64,000 nucleotides of DNA from positions 310,001 through 374,000 of the forward strand of contig NC_021846.1 in NCBI RefSeq assembly GCF_000439435.1. The letters run 5' to 3'. The DNA is from Spiroplasma taiwanense CT-1. Lineage in GTDB: Bacteria > Bacillota_I > Bacilli_A > Mycoplasmatales > Mycoplasmataceae. Of this stretch, positions 35,303 through 47,210 are shown in pieces. Each line of letters begins with the position of its first letter. Within the stretch, counting starts at the first letter, position 1. The position numbers were made by a program, and so were the translations under genes. A model generated the notes under the pieces. The model did not search any database and had not been told where the DNA came from. It saw only the letters and a list, made by a program, of their open reading frames with translations.

Positions 35303-36022
35303 TTGGGTGAATGAGAAAAAATAATTTTATTAATTACATTTTTTGTATTTATTTTAATAAGCATATTATTTACAATATTAAAAGTATTTTTTTCTAAAAA
35401 GAATAAGAAAACAGTTAAACAAATTACTGAAAAAAATTATTTTATAAATGAATCACATAAAAATGAAAAATGATGAGTTTTTACAAGTGGCTTTTTCGAA
35501 AAAAAATGATTTAAAAGTCAAAATCATATTTTTAAAATTAAATATTTTAATTATAGTGAAAATTTTTCTAAGGGTTTTTTAAACTCAAGTTTTATAGAAA
35601 CAAAAAAAATTTTGAAAAAATTTATTAATAGAAAAGAAATTAAAAATCTAATTCAAGACTTAAAAATTTATATAAATTGTTTGGAAAATATTTGATAAAA
35701 AAAATATAAACCTATTTTAAGAAAAATATTTTTAGAAATTTGTTAATTATCAGATTTATCGCAAAAAATTTTTTATAAAAATTACTTTAATTTTCTTTTT
35801 GAATTAAGATTTTTATTAAAAAAAGAACTTTGCAACTCTATAATTCAAAATGTAATTTTTACTTGATTTAAAAAAATGAATATTGACAACTTAAATTTTA
35901 TTTTAAATTCTAATTTAAGAGAAAATATAATTGAATCATTCAAAAATGTTAGTGATAGTGCAGAAATACTTTTAGATGACCTTTGATTTAAAATAAGTAA
36001 TTATAAATTTAATAGTAAATAG
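35303..36022 (+). pseudogene. Decayed single-pass membrane protein gene
   Basis: From TTG 35303 (AAAAGGG upstream) the frame gives an N-terminal membrane helix (ILLITFFVFILISILFTIL) and a basic region with several TGA-coded Trp. It stops at TAA 35696-35698. The same frame then continues (KKYKPILRKIFLEIC), stops at TAA 35744-35746, and runs on as clean coding-like sequence (SDLSQKIFYKNYFNFLFELRF) to TAG 36020-36022. Two nonsense codons in one frame, with no frameshift, suggest a recently inactivated gene. The product is unknown. An alternative is a short 131-residue gene followed by noncoding DNA. Confidence 0.6.
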
Positions 36023-36053
36023 AAGTTGATTTTTTATATATTCAACTTTTTTT
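36021..36053 (+). terminator. Terminator
   Basis: AAGTTGA (36023-36029) pairs with TCAACTT (36042-36048), followed by a T run. Confidence 0.75.
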
Positions 36054-36144
36054 GTTAATAGATTCAATAAATAAAAGAATTTTATTAATTATTTAATATA
36101 AAATAATTAAGTTATATATAAAATATAATGTAAAGGTACAAAAA

Positions 36145-36780
36145 ATGAAGTGTTGTAAATATATAGAATTAAATGAAAATTCCTGTTCTTGTTCAATTTT
36201 TACTAATATTTGTAAGAAGAAAATTGAATGTTGATGTTGTTTTATTGATTGATGAAAAGCACTAAATAATGATGGTTTTTCAGAAATTAATTTATTAGAA
36301 ATTTCTAAGAATATGTCAAAAAATAAATATTTTCCAAAAACTTTTAGAAAAGGGTTAATTGAATTTTTAGAAAATATTGAAAATTATAAAAAACAAATTG
36401 CTGATTTAGAGAATAATTTTAAATTTTCAAATAAGGATTTTAATAATAATCCAGAAATAATTTATAATTCAATTGAAATTTCATTAATAGCAAAATTACT
36501 TTCTTTTGTTAATATTTTAGATTTATATATTGAAATTTGTAATTTATTTTTGGAAATAATGTATTTTGAAATAGTTAATCTAACTTATACAAATTTATTT
36601 AATTTTTTAGAAAATATTGATAATACAATTCCATATTTAGTTAAAATATTTTTAGGATTATCAAAAAAAATTAAAAATTCGATAGAATTTTCAACTTTAA
36701 TGAATAAAATGATTAGTTTTGACAATAATTTAGTAAAATTAAGTGAGGAGTTAAACATTAAAATAGTTAATTATAAATAA
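36145..36780 (+). CDS. Hypothetical protein with Cys-rich N-terminus, 211 residues
   Basis: The first 32 residues hold eight cysteines (MKCCKYIELNEN, then CSC, and ECWCC), a density that suggests metal binding. The remaining 180 residues are hydrophobic-helical (SLIAKLLSFVNILDLYIEICNLFLEI) with Lys and Asn. Three or more Trp are coded by TGA. A TATAAT at 36124-36129 would give a very short leader, with AAAGG 7 nt before the ATG. tig follows after a short gap. I do not recognise the family. Confidence 0.7.
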
Positions 36781-36824
36781 TTAATTTGTTATAATTAAAA
36801 TTGTTATTTAAAAAGGAGAAATTT

Positions 36825-38114
36825 ATGAAATTTAGTGCAAAAAAAATTACAGAAAAAGGTCAAGGAGTTTGAATTGTAACAATTGATGGTGAAGAATGAA
36901 TAAATGCAGTTAAAAAAGGAAAAAATAAAGCTGCTTCAAATATTGAGATACCAGGTTTCAGAAAAGGAAAAGCTCCAAAAGATAAAATTGAGAAATACTT
37001 AACTCCAGTAAAATATTTAAATGCAGCAGTTCAATCTGTTATTGAACAAGCATGACAATTTGCAAGAGAACAAAAGTCTGATATTGAACCATTTAATTCA
37101 CCTGTTCCAACCCCAACAAAAATTAATGAAAAATCATGTGAATTGCAATTTATTTTTGATTTAAAACCTGAAATAAAAATTGGAGATTACAAAGGTTTAA
37201 AAAATAAAGATTTGGTTAAAGAAGAAATTAAAGCAACAAGTGAAGAAATTAATAAAGCAATTGATCAATATAGAAATAGATTTGTAATGGAAAAAGAAAA
37301 ACCAAATGGTTCAAAAATTGAAAAAGGTGATGTTGTAATTCTTGATTTCGAAGGTTTCATTGATGGAGTTGCTTTCAAAGGTGGGAAAGAACTTGATTTT
37401 AAATTAGTTATTGGTAGTGGACAAATGATACCTGGTTTTGAAGATTCAATGATTGGTAAAAAAGTAGGAGAAACATTTATTCAAGCAACTTTTCCTGAAG
37501 ATTATATTAAGGAATTATCTGGTAAAACAGCTGAATTTAAATTAAATATAAAAGAAATTAAGGAAAGAATTTTACCAAATAAGGATGATGAATTGGTTAA
37601 AGACCTAAATTTACCGGGAATTAAAACTTTTAAAGAACTTGAAAAAAGTGTTAAAACACAAATTATAGATCAAAAATCTATTCAATTGAAAAATGAATTT
37701 GTAAATAAAGTTATTGATTTGATAAGAGAAAAATCTGTAATTGAAATTCCTCAATCAGCAATAAATAAAGAGATTGAAAATTTATACAAAGAATTTGAAG
37801 CAAAAGTTCAAAGTCAAAAAATTACTATGAAAGAATACAAAAAACAAACTGGTATGACAGATGAAGCAATAAGACTAGAATTATTTGATGATGCAAAAAA
37901 ACGTATTGAAAGTTATTTAATTACAGATAAAGTTAGAAATACTGAAAAATTTGAAGTTTCAAAAGAAGAGTTAGAAGAAAAATATTTAAAATTAGCTAAG
38001 TCATTTGGTGTTGAACCCGATTATATAAGAAATTCTTTATTACCTGAAGCAAATATAAAAGAAGAGATAATAAGAGAAAAGATTATAGATTTTTTATATG
38101 TAAATAATGGATAA
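36825..38114 (+). CDS. tig: Trigger factor (ribosome-bound chaperone)
   Basis: Trigger factor binds L23 at the exit tunnel. The 429-residue protein carries the ribosome-binding signature GFRKGKAP near residue 48. A FKBP-type prolyl isomerase domain lies around residues 160 to 245 (GDVVILDFEGFIDGVAFKGG, GSGQMIPGFEDSMIGKK), followed by a helical C-terminal arm. Three TGA are Trp. AAAAGGAG is 6 nt upstream of ATG 36825. A terminator and a CIRCE follow, then lon. Confidence 0.96.
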
Positions 38115-38140
38115 AATACAAAAATAATTGTATTTTTTTT
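38113..38140 (+). terminator. Terminator after tig
   Basis: AAAATACAA (38113-38121) pairs with TTGTATTTT (38128-38136), followed by T. It overlaps the tig stop codon. Confidence 0.75.
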
Positions 38141-38146
38141 ATTTTT

Positions 38147-38173
38147 TTAGCACTTATACCTTGCAAGTGCTAA
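38147..38173 (+). promoter_or_regulatory. CIRCE operator of lon
   Basis: TTAGCACTT, 9 nt, AAGTGCTAA: a perfect 9-bp inverted repeat of the CIRCE type. It overlaps the expected -35 region of a TATGAT -10 box at 38183-38188. Confidence 0.9.
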
Positions 38174-38215
38174 AAAATATGTTATGATAATTTTGTACCA
38201 AAGGAGGATTAAAAA

Positions 38216-40597
38216 ATGAATACTAAAAGATTGCCAATGTTAGTTACACGAGGTAGTTATATTTATCCAACATTTGAACAAGTTCTTGAAATTGGAAGAG
38301 ATAAAACTACTGTTGCTGTAAAAGAAGCAGTTGAAAAATATAAAGGAAATATTTTAATTATTTCTCAAAAAAAACCGCTAGAAGATGAACCAAAAATTGA
38401 TGAATTATTTTTATTTGGTGTTCTAGCAGAAGTTAAAATAAAAAAAGAGTGAAAAGATGGTACATTAACTGTAAATATAAAATCACTTACACGTGCTGAA
38501 ATTAAAAATGTCGAATTAGGTGATTTTTATTCAGCAGAATATATAGAAAAAGAAAATCTTAAAACAAATGATAAAGAAGCATTAACTAAAATTACAAAAT
38601 ATATTAAAGCAATGATTTCATCACAAGATGAATTTCCCTCAGAAATTGATGAAATTATAAAATCTGCATCAGTTGATGCTGACCCTAATTTTATTGTTGA
38701 TAGTGCAGCACATTTAATGCCGTTTATGCCTATTGATAAAAAACAATTAATTTTAGAAGAATTAGACCCTGTTAAAAGAATTGAGATAATAAATGAATTT
38801 TTAGATGAAAAACGCCAATCAGCTGATATCGAATCATCAATTAGCAAGAAAATTAAATCAAAAGTTGATGAACAACAAAGAGAGTTTTATTTAAGAGAAA
38901 AACTAAAGGCTATTAAAGAAGAATTAGGTGACATGGATGGTGAAGGAGATGATCTTAAAAAATATAGAACTCGTCTTGAAAATGAACCCTTTCCAGAAAA
39001 TATCAAAAAAAGAATTTTGCAAGAAATTGATAAATGTGAAGCTCTTCCTGCAGCATCTTCTGAAGCAAATATTATAAGAACTTATATTGATTGAATGATG
39101 CAAACACCATGATGGCAGGCAACAGAAGAAAAAACTAATTTAAAATTTGCAAAAGAAATTTTAGATAAACATCATTATGGATTAGAAAAAGTTAAAGAAA
39201 GAATTATTGAATATCTTGCTGTAAAACAAAATACAAACAAAGTTAAAGGTCAAATAATTACTTTAGTTGGTCCTCCAGGAGTAGGAAAAACAAGTCTTGG
39301 TAAATCAATTGCAGAAGCAATGGGAAGAGAATTTGTAAAAATGGCTCTTGGTGGAATTAAAGATGAATCTGAAATAAGAGGTCATAGAAAAACTTATATT
39401 GGAGCTATGCCAGGTAGAGTTATTCAAGGAATGAAAAGAGCTGGTGTAAAAAACCCTGTTTTCTTACTAGATGAAATTGATAAAATGGCAAGTGATTATA
39501 GAGGAGATCCAGCTTCTGCAATGTTAGAAGTTTTGGATCCAGAACAAAATTCAAAATTTTCTGATCATTATTTAGAAGAAGAATATGATTTAAGTGATGT
39601 TGTTTTTATTGCAACAGCAAACTATCCAGAAAATATTCCAGAAGCTTTATATGATAGAATGGAAATTATTGAATTATCAAGTTATACTGAAATTGAAAAA
39701 ATGAAAATTGCAGAAGAGTATTTAGTTCCAAAAGTTTTAAGTGATCATGCGGTTTCAAAAGAACAAGTTACTTTTACAAAAGAAGGAATAAGTGAAATAA
39801 TTAAACACTATACTCGTGAAGCTGGTGTTAGGCAATTAGAAAGATGAATAGCATCAATTGTAAGAAAATTTGTTGTTAAAATGCTTAACAAAGAAATTGA
39901 AAAATTAAAAGTAACTCCAGAAGTTGTAAATGAATTATTGAGAAAACGTATTTTTGAACATACAGAAAAAGAACAAGAAGCACAAGTTGGTGTTGTGACT
40001 GGACTAGCGTATACACAATTTGGTGGAGATATTCTACCTATTGAAGTAAACCATTTCCCAGGAAAAGGTGGATTAATCTTAACTGGAAAATTGGGTGATG
40101 TAATGAAAGAATCTGCAACAATTGCATATGATTTTGTAAAATCAAATTATAAAGTATTTAATATTCCAAAAGAGGTTTTTGTGGAAAATGATGTTCATAT
40201 TCATGTTCCTGAAGGAGCAGTTCCAAAAGATGGACCAAGTGCAGGAATTACAATTACAACAGCAATTGTTTCTGCTTTAACAAATAGACCAGTTCCAAAA
40301 GAAATTGGAATGACAGGTGAAATTACATTAAGAGGATTGGTATTTCCAATTGGGGGTTTAAGAGAGAAATCAATTTCTGCACATAGAAGTGGTTTGAAAA
40401 AAATCTTAATACCTTATAAAAATCAAAAAGATATTGATGATATTCCTGAAGAAGTTAGAAAAGATCTTGAAATAATTCCTGTTCAAAAATATTCAGAAGT
40501 ATTTGAAAATGTTTTCGATTCAAAATTAGATGAATTAATTAGAGAATTGCCTATTTCAAATTTAAAAGATTCAGAAACAGAATTAAAATCAATTTAA
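38216..40597 (+). CDS. lon: ATP-dependent protease Lon
   Basis: Lon is the AAA+ serine protease of misfolded proteins. The 793-residue protein has the N-terminal substrate domain ([17 protein letters not shown]), a coiled-coil region, and an AAA+ domain with GPPGVGKTS (near residue 352) and FLLDEIDKM. The protease domain has the catalytic Ser in DGPSAGIT (near 674) and Lys in [11 protein letters not shown] (near 717), the usual spacing. Four TGA are Trp. AAAGGAGG precedes ATG 38216. The CIRCE ties it to HrcA control. Confidence 0.98.
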
Positions 40598-40600
40598 CTT

Positions 40601-40635
40601 AAAAAACAATCATTTTAAAAAAATGATTGTTTTTT
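40601..40635 (+). terminator. Terminator after lon
   Basis: AAAAAACAATCATTTT (40601-40616) pairs with AAAATGATTGTTTTTT (40620-40635). The T arm is the 3' side of the stem. Confidence 0.85.
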
Positions 40636-40692
40636 ATACTTTTAGCATTTAATATGCTAATATTAATTTTAAATGAAAAGGAAGTGAAAATA

Positions 40693-42594
40693 ATGATTGA
40701 AACAGTAAGCGGAGGAATGAATCCTATTAATGATGCAGCAACACATAATTCAAGTGATTTAGCTAAAAAAAATACATTTGATGCTGATAAAAAAATTTAT
40801 GAGTATATTAAAAAGCGTAAAAAATTAAGCTTTTGAAAAATTGTCTCTACATATGGTTTAAAATATAAATCTCTTTTTATATCTGTTATATTTGTAGTTT
40901 TAATTACAGCTGTATTAATAAGTGCAAATTCGCTTCTTATTAATATGACTTTGAAACAAGCAATTTTTGATTATACTCCACAATCACAACAAGATCCTTC
41001 ATATGATTATGGTTTACCTTGGTGGGGTTGACTTGCAATAACAGGAGCTGATTTAGTAATTTTATATACTTGTACATTTTTTAGAAACTTTTTATCAATT
41101 ATGTTAGCAGTTAGAATTGAAGTAGAATTAAGAAATTTAACTATAAAAAGGTTATTAGAACAAGATATTTCTTATTATTCTGATAAAAAAATTGGTAAAT
41201 TAATGACAAAACTTGTTGGAGATACCAATGTTGTTGGAAATGAAATAGCAGGATTACTTTCAATGGTTGTTCAAGCTCCTTTGGTAATAATTTTTGGAAC
41301 AGTTGTTTTATTTACAATTGACATTCCTTTAGCAGGAGTTGCTTCTGCTTCTGTTTATTTACTTGCATTATTTGTAGTATTATTAGCTTTAAGTTATCAA
41401 AAAAAAGTTACTGTTGTTAGAGAAGTTATATCAGATATTAATGGTGATGTAATTGATAGAATTTCATCAATTAAATTGGTTAAATCAAGTTCAACAAGAG
41501 TTTATGAAGAAGAGAGAATTGAACAAATTCATAAACCTTATATAAAAGTTTTTAAACCAATTTCAAAAATTGATGGGGAATTACTTGCTATTTTAATTGC
41601 ATCAGATGTGATAATTAATTTATTAGTAATTGTTTCTGCAGTTTTAATATATGGAACTAGTAACCCAGAAAACTTTATTATTTTGATTACACCAATATCA
41701 ACTGCACTTGTAAGTTTAACAAGACCTTTATGACAAATTGCAGCAATTATTCCTGGACTTTCAAGAGCAGGAGCATCATCACAAAAAATATATGAAGTAA
41801 TTTGTGATGACCCTATTCTTTCAGATAATGAACAAAATGGAACTTTATTTGATGAAAATATTTATAAACTTGAATTTAGAGGCGTTAAATTTAATTATCC
41901 AGAAAAACCTGAAATTAATATTGTTCCAAATTTAGATTTAGTTTTAGAAAAGGGAAAAAGTTATGCATTTGTTGGAGAAACTGGTAGTGGGAAATCAACA
42001 ATTTCAAAATTATTACTAAGATTTTATGACCCAACAGAAGGTTCAGTTTTGGTAAACGATAAAAATTTAAAAGAATTTAATTTAAGAAGTTATTTAACTC
42101 ATGTAGGATATGTTGAGCAAGAACCATCAATTATTTTTGGAGATGTTTATGATAATGTAAAATATGGTTATTTCCAAGCAACTGATGAAGAAGTTCATGA
42201 AGCTTGCAAAAAGGCTCAAATTGATAAAATAATTATGAGTTGACCACAAGGTTATAATACAATTTTGGGTGAAAGAGGACTATTACTAAGTGGTGGTCAA
42301 AAACAGCGTTTAGTTATTGCAAGAATTCTTTTAAAAAACCCTGAATTATTAGTGCTTGATGAAGCAACAAGTGCACTTGATAATATTGTTGAAAGAGAAA
42401 TTCAAAGTCAATTAAATGAACTTATGAAAGATAAGACATCAGTTATTATTGCACATAGATTAACAACAATTAAACATGTTGATCAGATTTTTGTCTTAGA
42501 ACCTGGAAAAGGAATAGTTCAATCAGGGACATATGAAGAACTTATAAAAATTCCTGGTAAGTTTAAAGATTTACATGATGCAGCTGTTGCATAG
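40693..42594 (+). CDS. ABC exporter, fused membrane and ATPase domains (second copy)
   Basis: The 633-residue half-transporter is a paralogue of the protein at 759-2741. It shares the membrane-domain phrase [10 protein letters not shown] and the NBD block PGKFKDLHDA near the end. Walker A is GETGSGKST (near residue 428), signature LSGGQ (near 533), and Walker B LLVLDEATS. The catalytic Glu is present. ATG 40693 with AAAAGGAAG is preferred; an in-frame upstream TTG at 40627 would add a hydrophobic stretch inside the lon terminator. Three or more TGA are Trp. The substrate is unknown. Confidence 0.9.
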
Positions 42595-42622
42595 AAAACT
42601 AACTTATTGTTAGTTTTTTTTT
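42595..42622 (+). terminator. Terminator after second ABC exporter
   Basis: AAAACTAAC (42595-42603) pairs with GTTAGTTTT (42609-42617), followed by T. Confidence 0.85.
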
Positions 42623-42650
42623 ATGTTATGATTCAAATAGGAGAGATAAT

Positions 42651-43901
42651 ATGAAACAAGCTTTAAGTTTTCTATTAAGACCTAAAACTATAAATGATAT
42701 TATTGGTCAATCTCATTTAATTAATCAAAAATATGGTTTAGTGTCTAAAATGATAAAAAATAATTTTCTAACTAATTTAATTTTTTATGGGCCACCCGGT
42801 ATTGGAAAAACATCAATGGCAATTAGTTTAGCAAATGATTTAAATTTTAAACATAAATTTTTTAATGCCTCAAAGGATAAAAAGGAAAAATTGCAATCAA
42901 TTATTAACTTATCAAATCATGAAGAGCAATTAATTTTAATTATTGATGAAATTCACAGAATGAATAGAAATATTCAAGATTATTTACTTGAATTTATTGA
43001 GTCTAGAAAAGTAATTGTTTTTTTAACAACTACTGAAAATCCATATTTTGTAATTAATCCAGCAATAAGAAGTAGATGTAATATTTTAAAATTAAAGGAA
43101 ATCACAAATCAAGAAATGGAGAAAGGAATTAATAGAGTTTTGCAAAATCATAATATAAACTTAGATATTGAAAAAGATGCATATCAAATGATGTGTAGTT
43201 TTGCAAATGGAGATTTAAGAATAGCATTAAATTCTGTTGAATTATTAGTAAATTTATATAAAGATCAAAAAATAAATAAGGAAATAATTTTTTCTATTTT
43301 TGATGAAGCAAGTTATAAAGGTACTGGAGAAGGAGATGAGTATCATGATTTAAAATCTGCTCTTCAAAAATCAATTAGAGGAAGTGATGTTGATGCATCA
43401 CTTCATTATTGAGCAAGATTAATGCAAATAGGAGATTTTGAAACTCTTATGAGAAGAATGGTAATTATGGCCTATGAAGATATTGGTTTGGCAAATCCAA
43501 CAATTCCAATAAGAGTATTTCAAGCTTGCCAAGTTTTTAGACAAATTGGAATGCCAGAGGGAAGAATTATACTTGGTTTAGCCATTGTTGAAATGGCTTT
43601 AAGTGAGAAATCAAATTCTGCATATCTTGCAATAGAAAAAGTTTTAGAAGAAGTAAAAAATGGAATTACTCCTCCAATTCCTGCGCATTTAAGAGATACA
43701 CATTACAAATCTGCTTCAAAGTTTGGCTCTGGAATTGGATATAAATACCCTCATGATTATAAAAATGATTGAGTTGAACAACAATACTTACCTCTTGAAA
43801 TAAAAAATAATAATTATTTTTTATTTAAACCTCATAGTAGTTATGAAAAAAAATTAATGGAAATATACATAAAATTTACAAATAAAAATAATATAAAATA
43901 A
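42651..43901 (+). CDS. rarA: Replication-associated recombination protein RarA (MgsA)
   Basis: RarA is a clamp-loader-like AAA+ ATPase acting at stalled forks. The 416-residue protein starts LSFLLRPKTINDIIGQSHLI, with Walker A GPPGIGKTS, Walker B LIIDEIHRM, and sensor TTTENPYFVINPAIRSRC. The C-terminal tetramerisation part has YWARLMQIGDFETLMRRMVIMAYEDIGLANP in outline and GYKYPHDYKNDWVEQQYLP. Two TGA are Trp. AGGAGAG is 7 nt upstream of ATG 42651. The next gene begins 23 nt after the stop, so they are likely one unit. Confidence 0.95.
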
Positions 43902-43924
43902 TAATTATTAGAAAGGTAAAATAT

Positions 43925-44719
43925 ATGAAATCAAGCATTCAAATAAAAAAAGATTTAGCAAGTCAAGGATATATTTGAACTCCAAATTATAAAGATATTC
44001 TTGAAAAGGTATGAGCACATACAGAAACATATTTTGATGACGATGAAAAGGTATTATCAGCACTTTGGGCTTCATTTAAGAGATATGATGAACAAATGGT
44101 TGGAGTAGTTTTTATTACATCAAAAAGAACCTTTACTTTAGAAGTTGTAGATAATAACATAAATTCTCAAATAAGATATTTACCTTTTGATTCATATTCA
44201 CTTCAAAAAATTCAACTTCAATTATCTAAAACAGATAATGCTTTAAGTTATGTTTCGCTTCAAAATGATAGTTTTGGAAATGGAATAACTTTTGGAACTC
44301 CAAATAAAAAAGTAGCACAACATTTTGTTGATACACTTAGAAGTAAAACTAATGGAAAAATTGAAATTCTTCCAGAAAGTGATAATCCACTTTTAGCAGA
44401 AAATGAAAAAGAGCAATTAATTGATGAAGATTTAAATAAAGCTAAACAAGTTGTTCCTCATAAGTTTGAAGAAAAACATGAAGAAATTAAACCTATGAAA
44501 GAACACGATGGTTGAAGAAAAGCACCTGTTGAAAATAAAGACAAAGAAGTAGAAATAAAAATTGTGCCTCCAAAGAAACCCTTAAAAGATAAAAAAATAA
44601 AAGCAACTGGTTATGCAAAAAATTGAAAATCAAAAATGTGACTTTTGTGATTTATTTTGCCAATAAGTTTAATTTCTATTACTTTAGCATTAATTTTTAT
44701 TTTCTATCAATTGAAATAA
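43925..44719 (+). CDS. Tail-anchored hypothetical protein, PH-like N-terminus
   Basis: The 264-residue protein has a beta-rich N-terminal 140 residues (MVGVVFITSKRTFTLEVVDNN, FGTPNKKVAQHFVDTLRSK). Its pattern resembles bacterial PH-like domains, which is tentative. A charged linker follows, then a single membrane helix at the C-terminus (WLLWFILPISLISITLALIFIFY). It therefore looks anchored by its tail with the body in the cytosol. Several TGA are Trp. The 3' end overlaps the convergent lipoprotein gene by 23 nt. Confidence 0.65.
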
Positions 44720-47114
44720 TTTTTCAATTTAATTCATTTTCTTCCAATTTTAGCTTAATTTGATAATTAAATTTTGTTTTTGAAATTGGGTCTATAAAAG
44801 TTGTAGTATAAGTAATTCCTGCCTCACTTGTAGAACTTTCAATTCCATAATAATTTTCAATATTATTTTTAAAATTTTCTTCTTTAATAAATGGTTTAAA
44901 TAAGTTATTTGCAACTTCATTTTTAATTTCTGTTGTTTCTTTAAAACCATTTAAAATTTCATCAGTTAAATTTTTAACAATTTTCTGATCAAAAATTATA
45001 TTTAAACCATTTAATAAAGAGTCCTCTCTAAATTTTGTTTCAGAAGAACCATTTGTTTTATATTTAACACCAATTGCTTGCATTCCTGCTTTTATTCCTT
45101 TTAGTTCAAAATCAATTTCATCATTTAATGGATCTTGTTGAACTTTAAGACCTTGATTAAGGGAAGCATAAATTAAAGCTTCTAAAGAACTATAATTTTT
45201 ATCATTACCATTTCAAGGTTCACCGTTTACTAATAATTTAAATTTTCTATTATATAGAGAATTAGCAGTTTGCTTTAATCCAGATGCCAGTGTTTCAATT
45301 TCTGATTCAGTTACTCTATTATTTTTATTTTTAACAACATAAGAATTTGTATTAATTAAAAGTCAATTTATTAATTCAGAAATATTCATTTCGTCATAAA
45401 TTTTACTACTAAATAATGAATATAAAGATAAATTACTTAAGTTTCCTAAGTTTGGAAGTAAGCTTCCAAGTAGTTCACCAAGAACATGTGTGTCTTTATC
45501 TCATATGCCACTAAATGCATTTTTTAAATCATTTGCAACAGCATCTGATAGTGAAATAGGAATATCAATACTCACTAACTTAGTTATTTCTTTTAATAAT
45601 GAGGGTAGACCACTTAAATTTTTATTTTCTGAAATTCCATCAAGCAATGCAGATTTTAAAATCATACCTAATTGCTTGGGTCCGATATTTAAAAATTCAA
45701 TATTTTGTCACTTTGCGATTCCAAACCCCAATCCAAAAATTAATGGACTTAATCCTTCTCAACTTGTTTTATCTCCAGCAAATAAAATTGACAATATTGA
45801 ACCTAAATCTCATCCATTATTTGGTTCAATTATTTCAGTAATTTCTCCCCCTGAATAGAATAATAATGAAATCAATTTTTCCAATTGAAATCCTTTTTCA
45901 TTATTACTAATTGAAGTTGCAGTAAAAATATTTTTTATTGTTTGTTTACTATCAAGTTTTTCATAATCTGTTGTTCTTAATTTTTTTAAAAATTCACTAT
46001 TATTTTGGGTTTCATTAAATAAATTCTGACTACTTGTTGGTACAAAAGAATTAAAGTCAACTGATGATATCATTTGTAATAATCCAAAAACAATATATAA
46101 AATATCAAAAATACTTGGTAAAATACTTGATACAGAAATATTATTTAAATTTTTTAAAAATTCTCCACTTGTAGTACCTATTTTTTTTGAAAATTCTAAG
46201 TCTGGTGTTTTATATAAATCTGATTCAATTTGATCAGTTTTGTTTGCAAGTCTTGCAAAAACATTATTTAATCTAACAATTACAGAATTTGTTATATCTC
46301 CATAAGTTAAATTTTCTTTTTTATCCATTGTTAAAATTGAATTTCCCAAGTTATCTACTAAAGAATATAGGGAATTAGAATCAATTGCTTTAAAAAAGTT
46401 CACAATACCCTCAATTATTGTTGAAAAATTGAATTCTTTAATTGCATTTATAAAATTTACATTTAATAAATTTGCAATTAAACTATAAACTACATTGCTA
46501 TCTGAAAGATTTGCTATTGTTTGTGAAAACATATAAGCATTATCTTCTAATACTTTTGCGATTGGTTCAAGAGAATCAGGATTTAAGCTATTTGCTAAAT
46601 CATTACTTGCAATTAAAGGTAATGCTCCTTCAATTGTTCCAACAAGACTTGAATTAATTCCCCCACTTGATTTAATTGTACTTATTCCCAAAGTTAATAA
46701 TCCACCAATTGAGTCCAAAGGTCCATTTGGAGATTTTACACTATCTGTCAAAAATTGTTTTTCATTTCAAGTATTAATTGTTGCTCTATCCAATTGTTGC
46801 CCTGGAAAATATGAATTTTTCAATGATTCCATAGTTGTTTGTGGACTTGTCTTAAAGTCTTTCATTAAATTTAAAGCATTATTTCCTAAAATCATTGAAC
46901 TTAAATAATCATTATCTAGTGCTAAACCTCTATTTAAATCTTGAGTTGCATTTTGAATTATTGCGCCTCTTAAAAGAGTACTTGAAATATTTACTAAGTT
47001 TAAAACTTTATTTTTTACATATTGTTTTGTATTATTAACTAAGCTACAAGAAGCAACAGATGTTGTTGATGCTGCAATTGCAATCACTCCTAGTGCTGAT
47101 AAAAGTTTTTTCAT
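44697..47114 (-). CDS. Large lipoprotein, 805 residues
   Basis: The minus-strand frame is continuous when TGA is read as Trp (I checked the codons between 45084 and 45811 and found no TAA or TAG). It starts MKKLLSALGVIAIAASTTSVASCS, a lipoprotein signal peptide with lipobox VASC, so lipid attachment at Cys23 is expected. The mature part is Asn/Ser-rich and helical, with repeated LxxxLxxxL motifs and no other membrane helix. Mollicute lipoproteins of this size (possibly the MOLPALP group) fit; this is from memory. It ends at TAA 44697-44699, overlapping gene 43925. GGAGAAAG lies 9 nt before the start. It is divergent from the giant permease. Confidence 0.82.
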
Positions 47115-47118
47115 TTTT

Positions 47119-47203
47119 CCCGACTTTCTCCTTTATTTATAAAATAAGTATAAAATAATAGATAAATAATTACAAGTAATGTAAAATAATATTATAAGTC
47201 GGG
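47119..47203. promoter_or_regulatory. Divergent intergenic region with 8-bp inverted repeat
   Basis: CCCGACTT (47119-47126) and AAGTCGGG (47196-47203) form an inverted repeat. Each copy sits next to the ribosome site of the gene it faces. AT-rich sequence between them holds possible -10 boxes on both strands. It may be a shared operator or a site with a common leader function. Confidence 0.45.
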
Positions 47204-47210
47204 GGAATTT

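Noticed and set aside
45490-46657. Plus-strand frames inside the lipoprotein gene
   Set aside because: They are shadows of the continuous minus-strand frame and show no start signals or family motifs.
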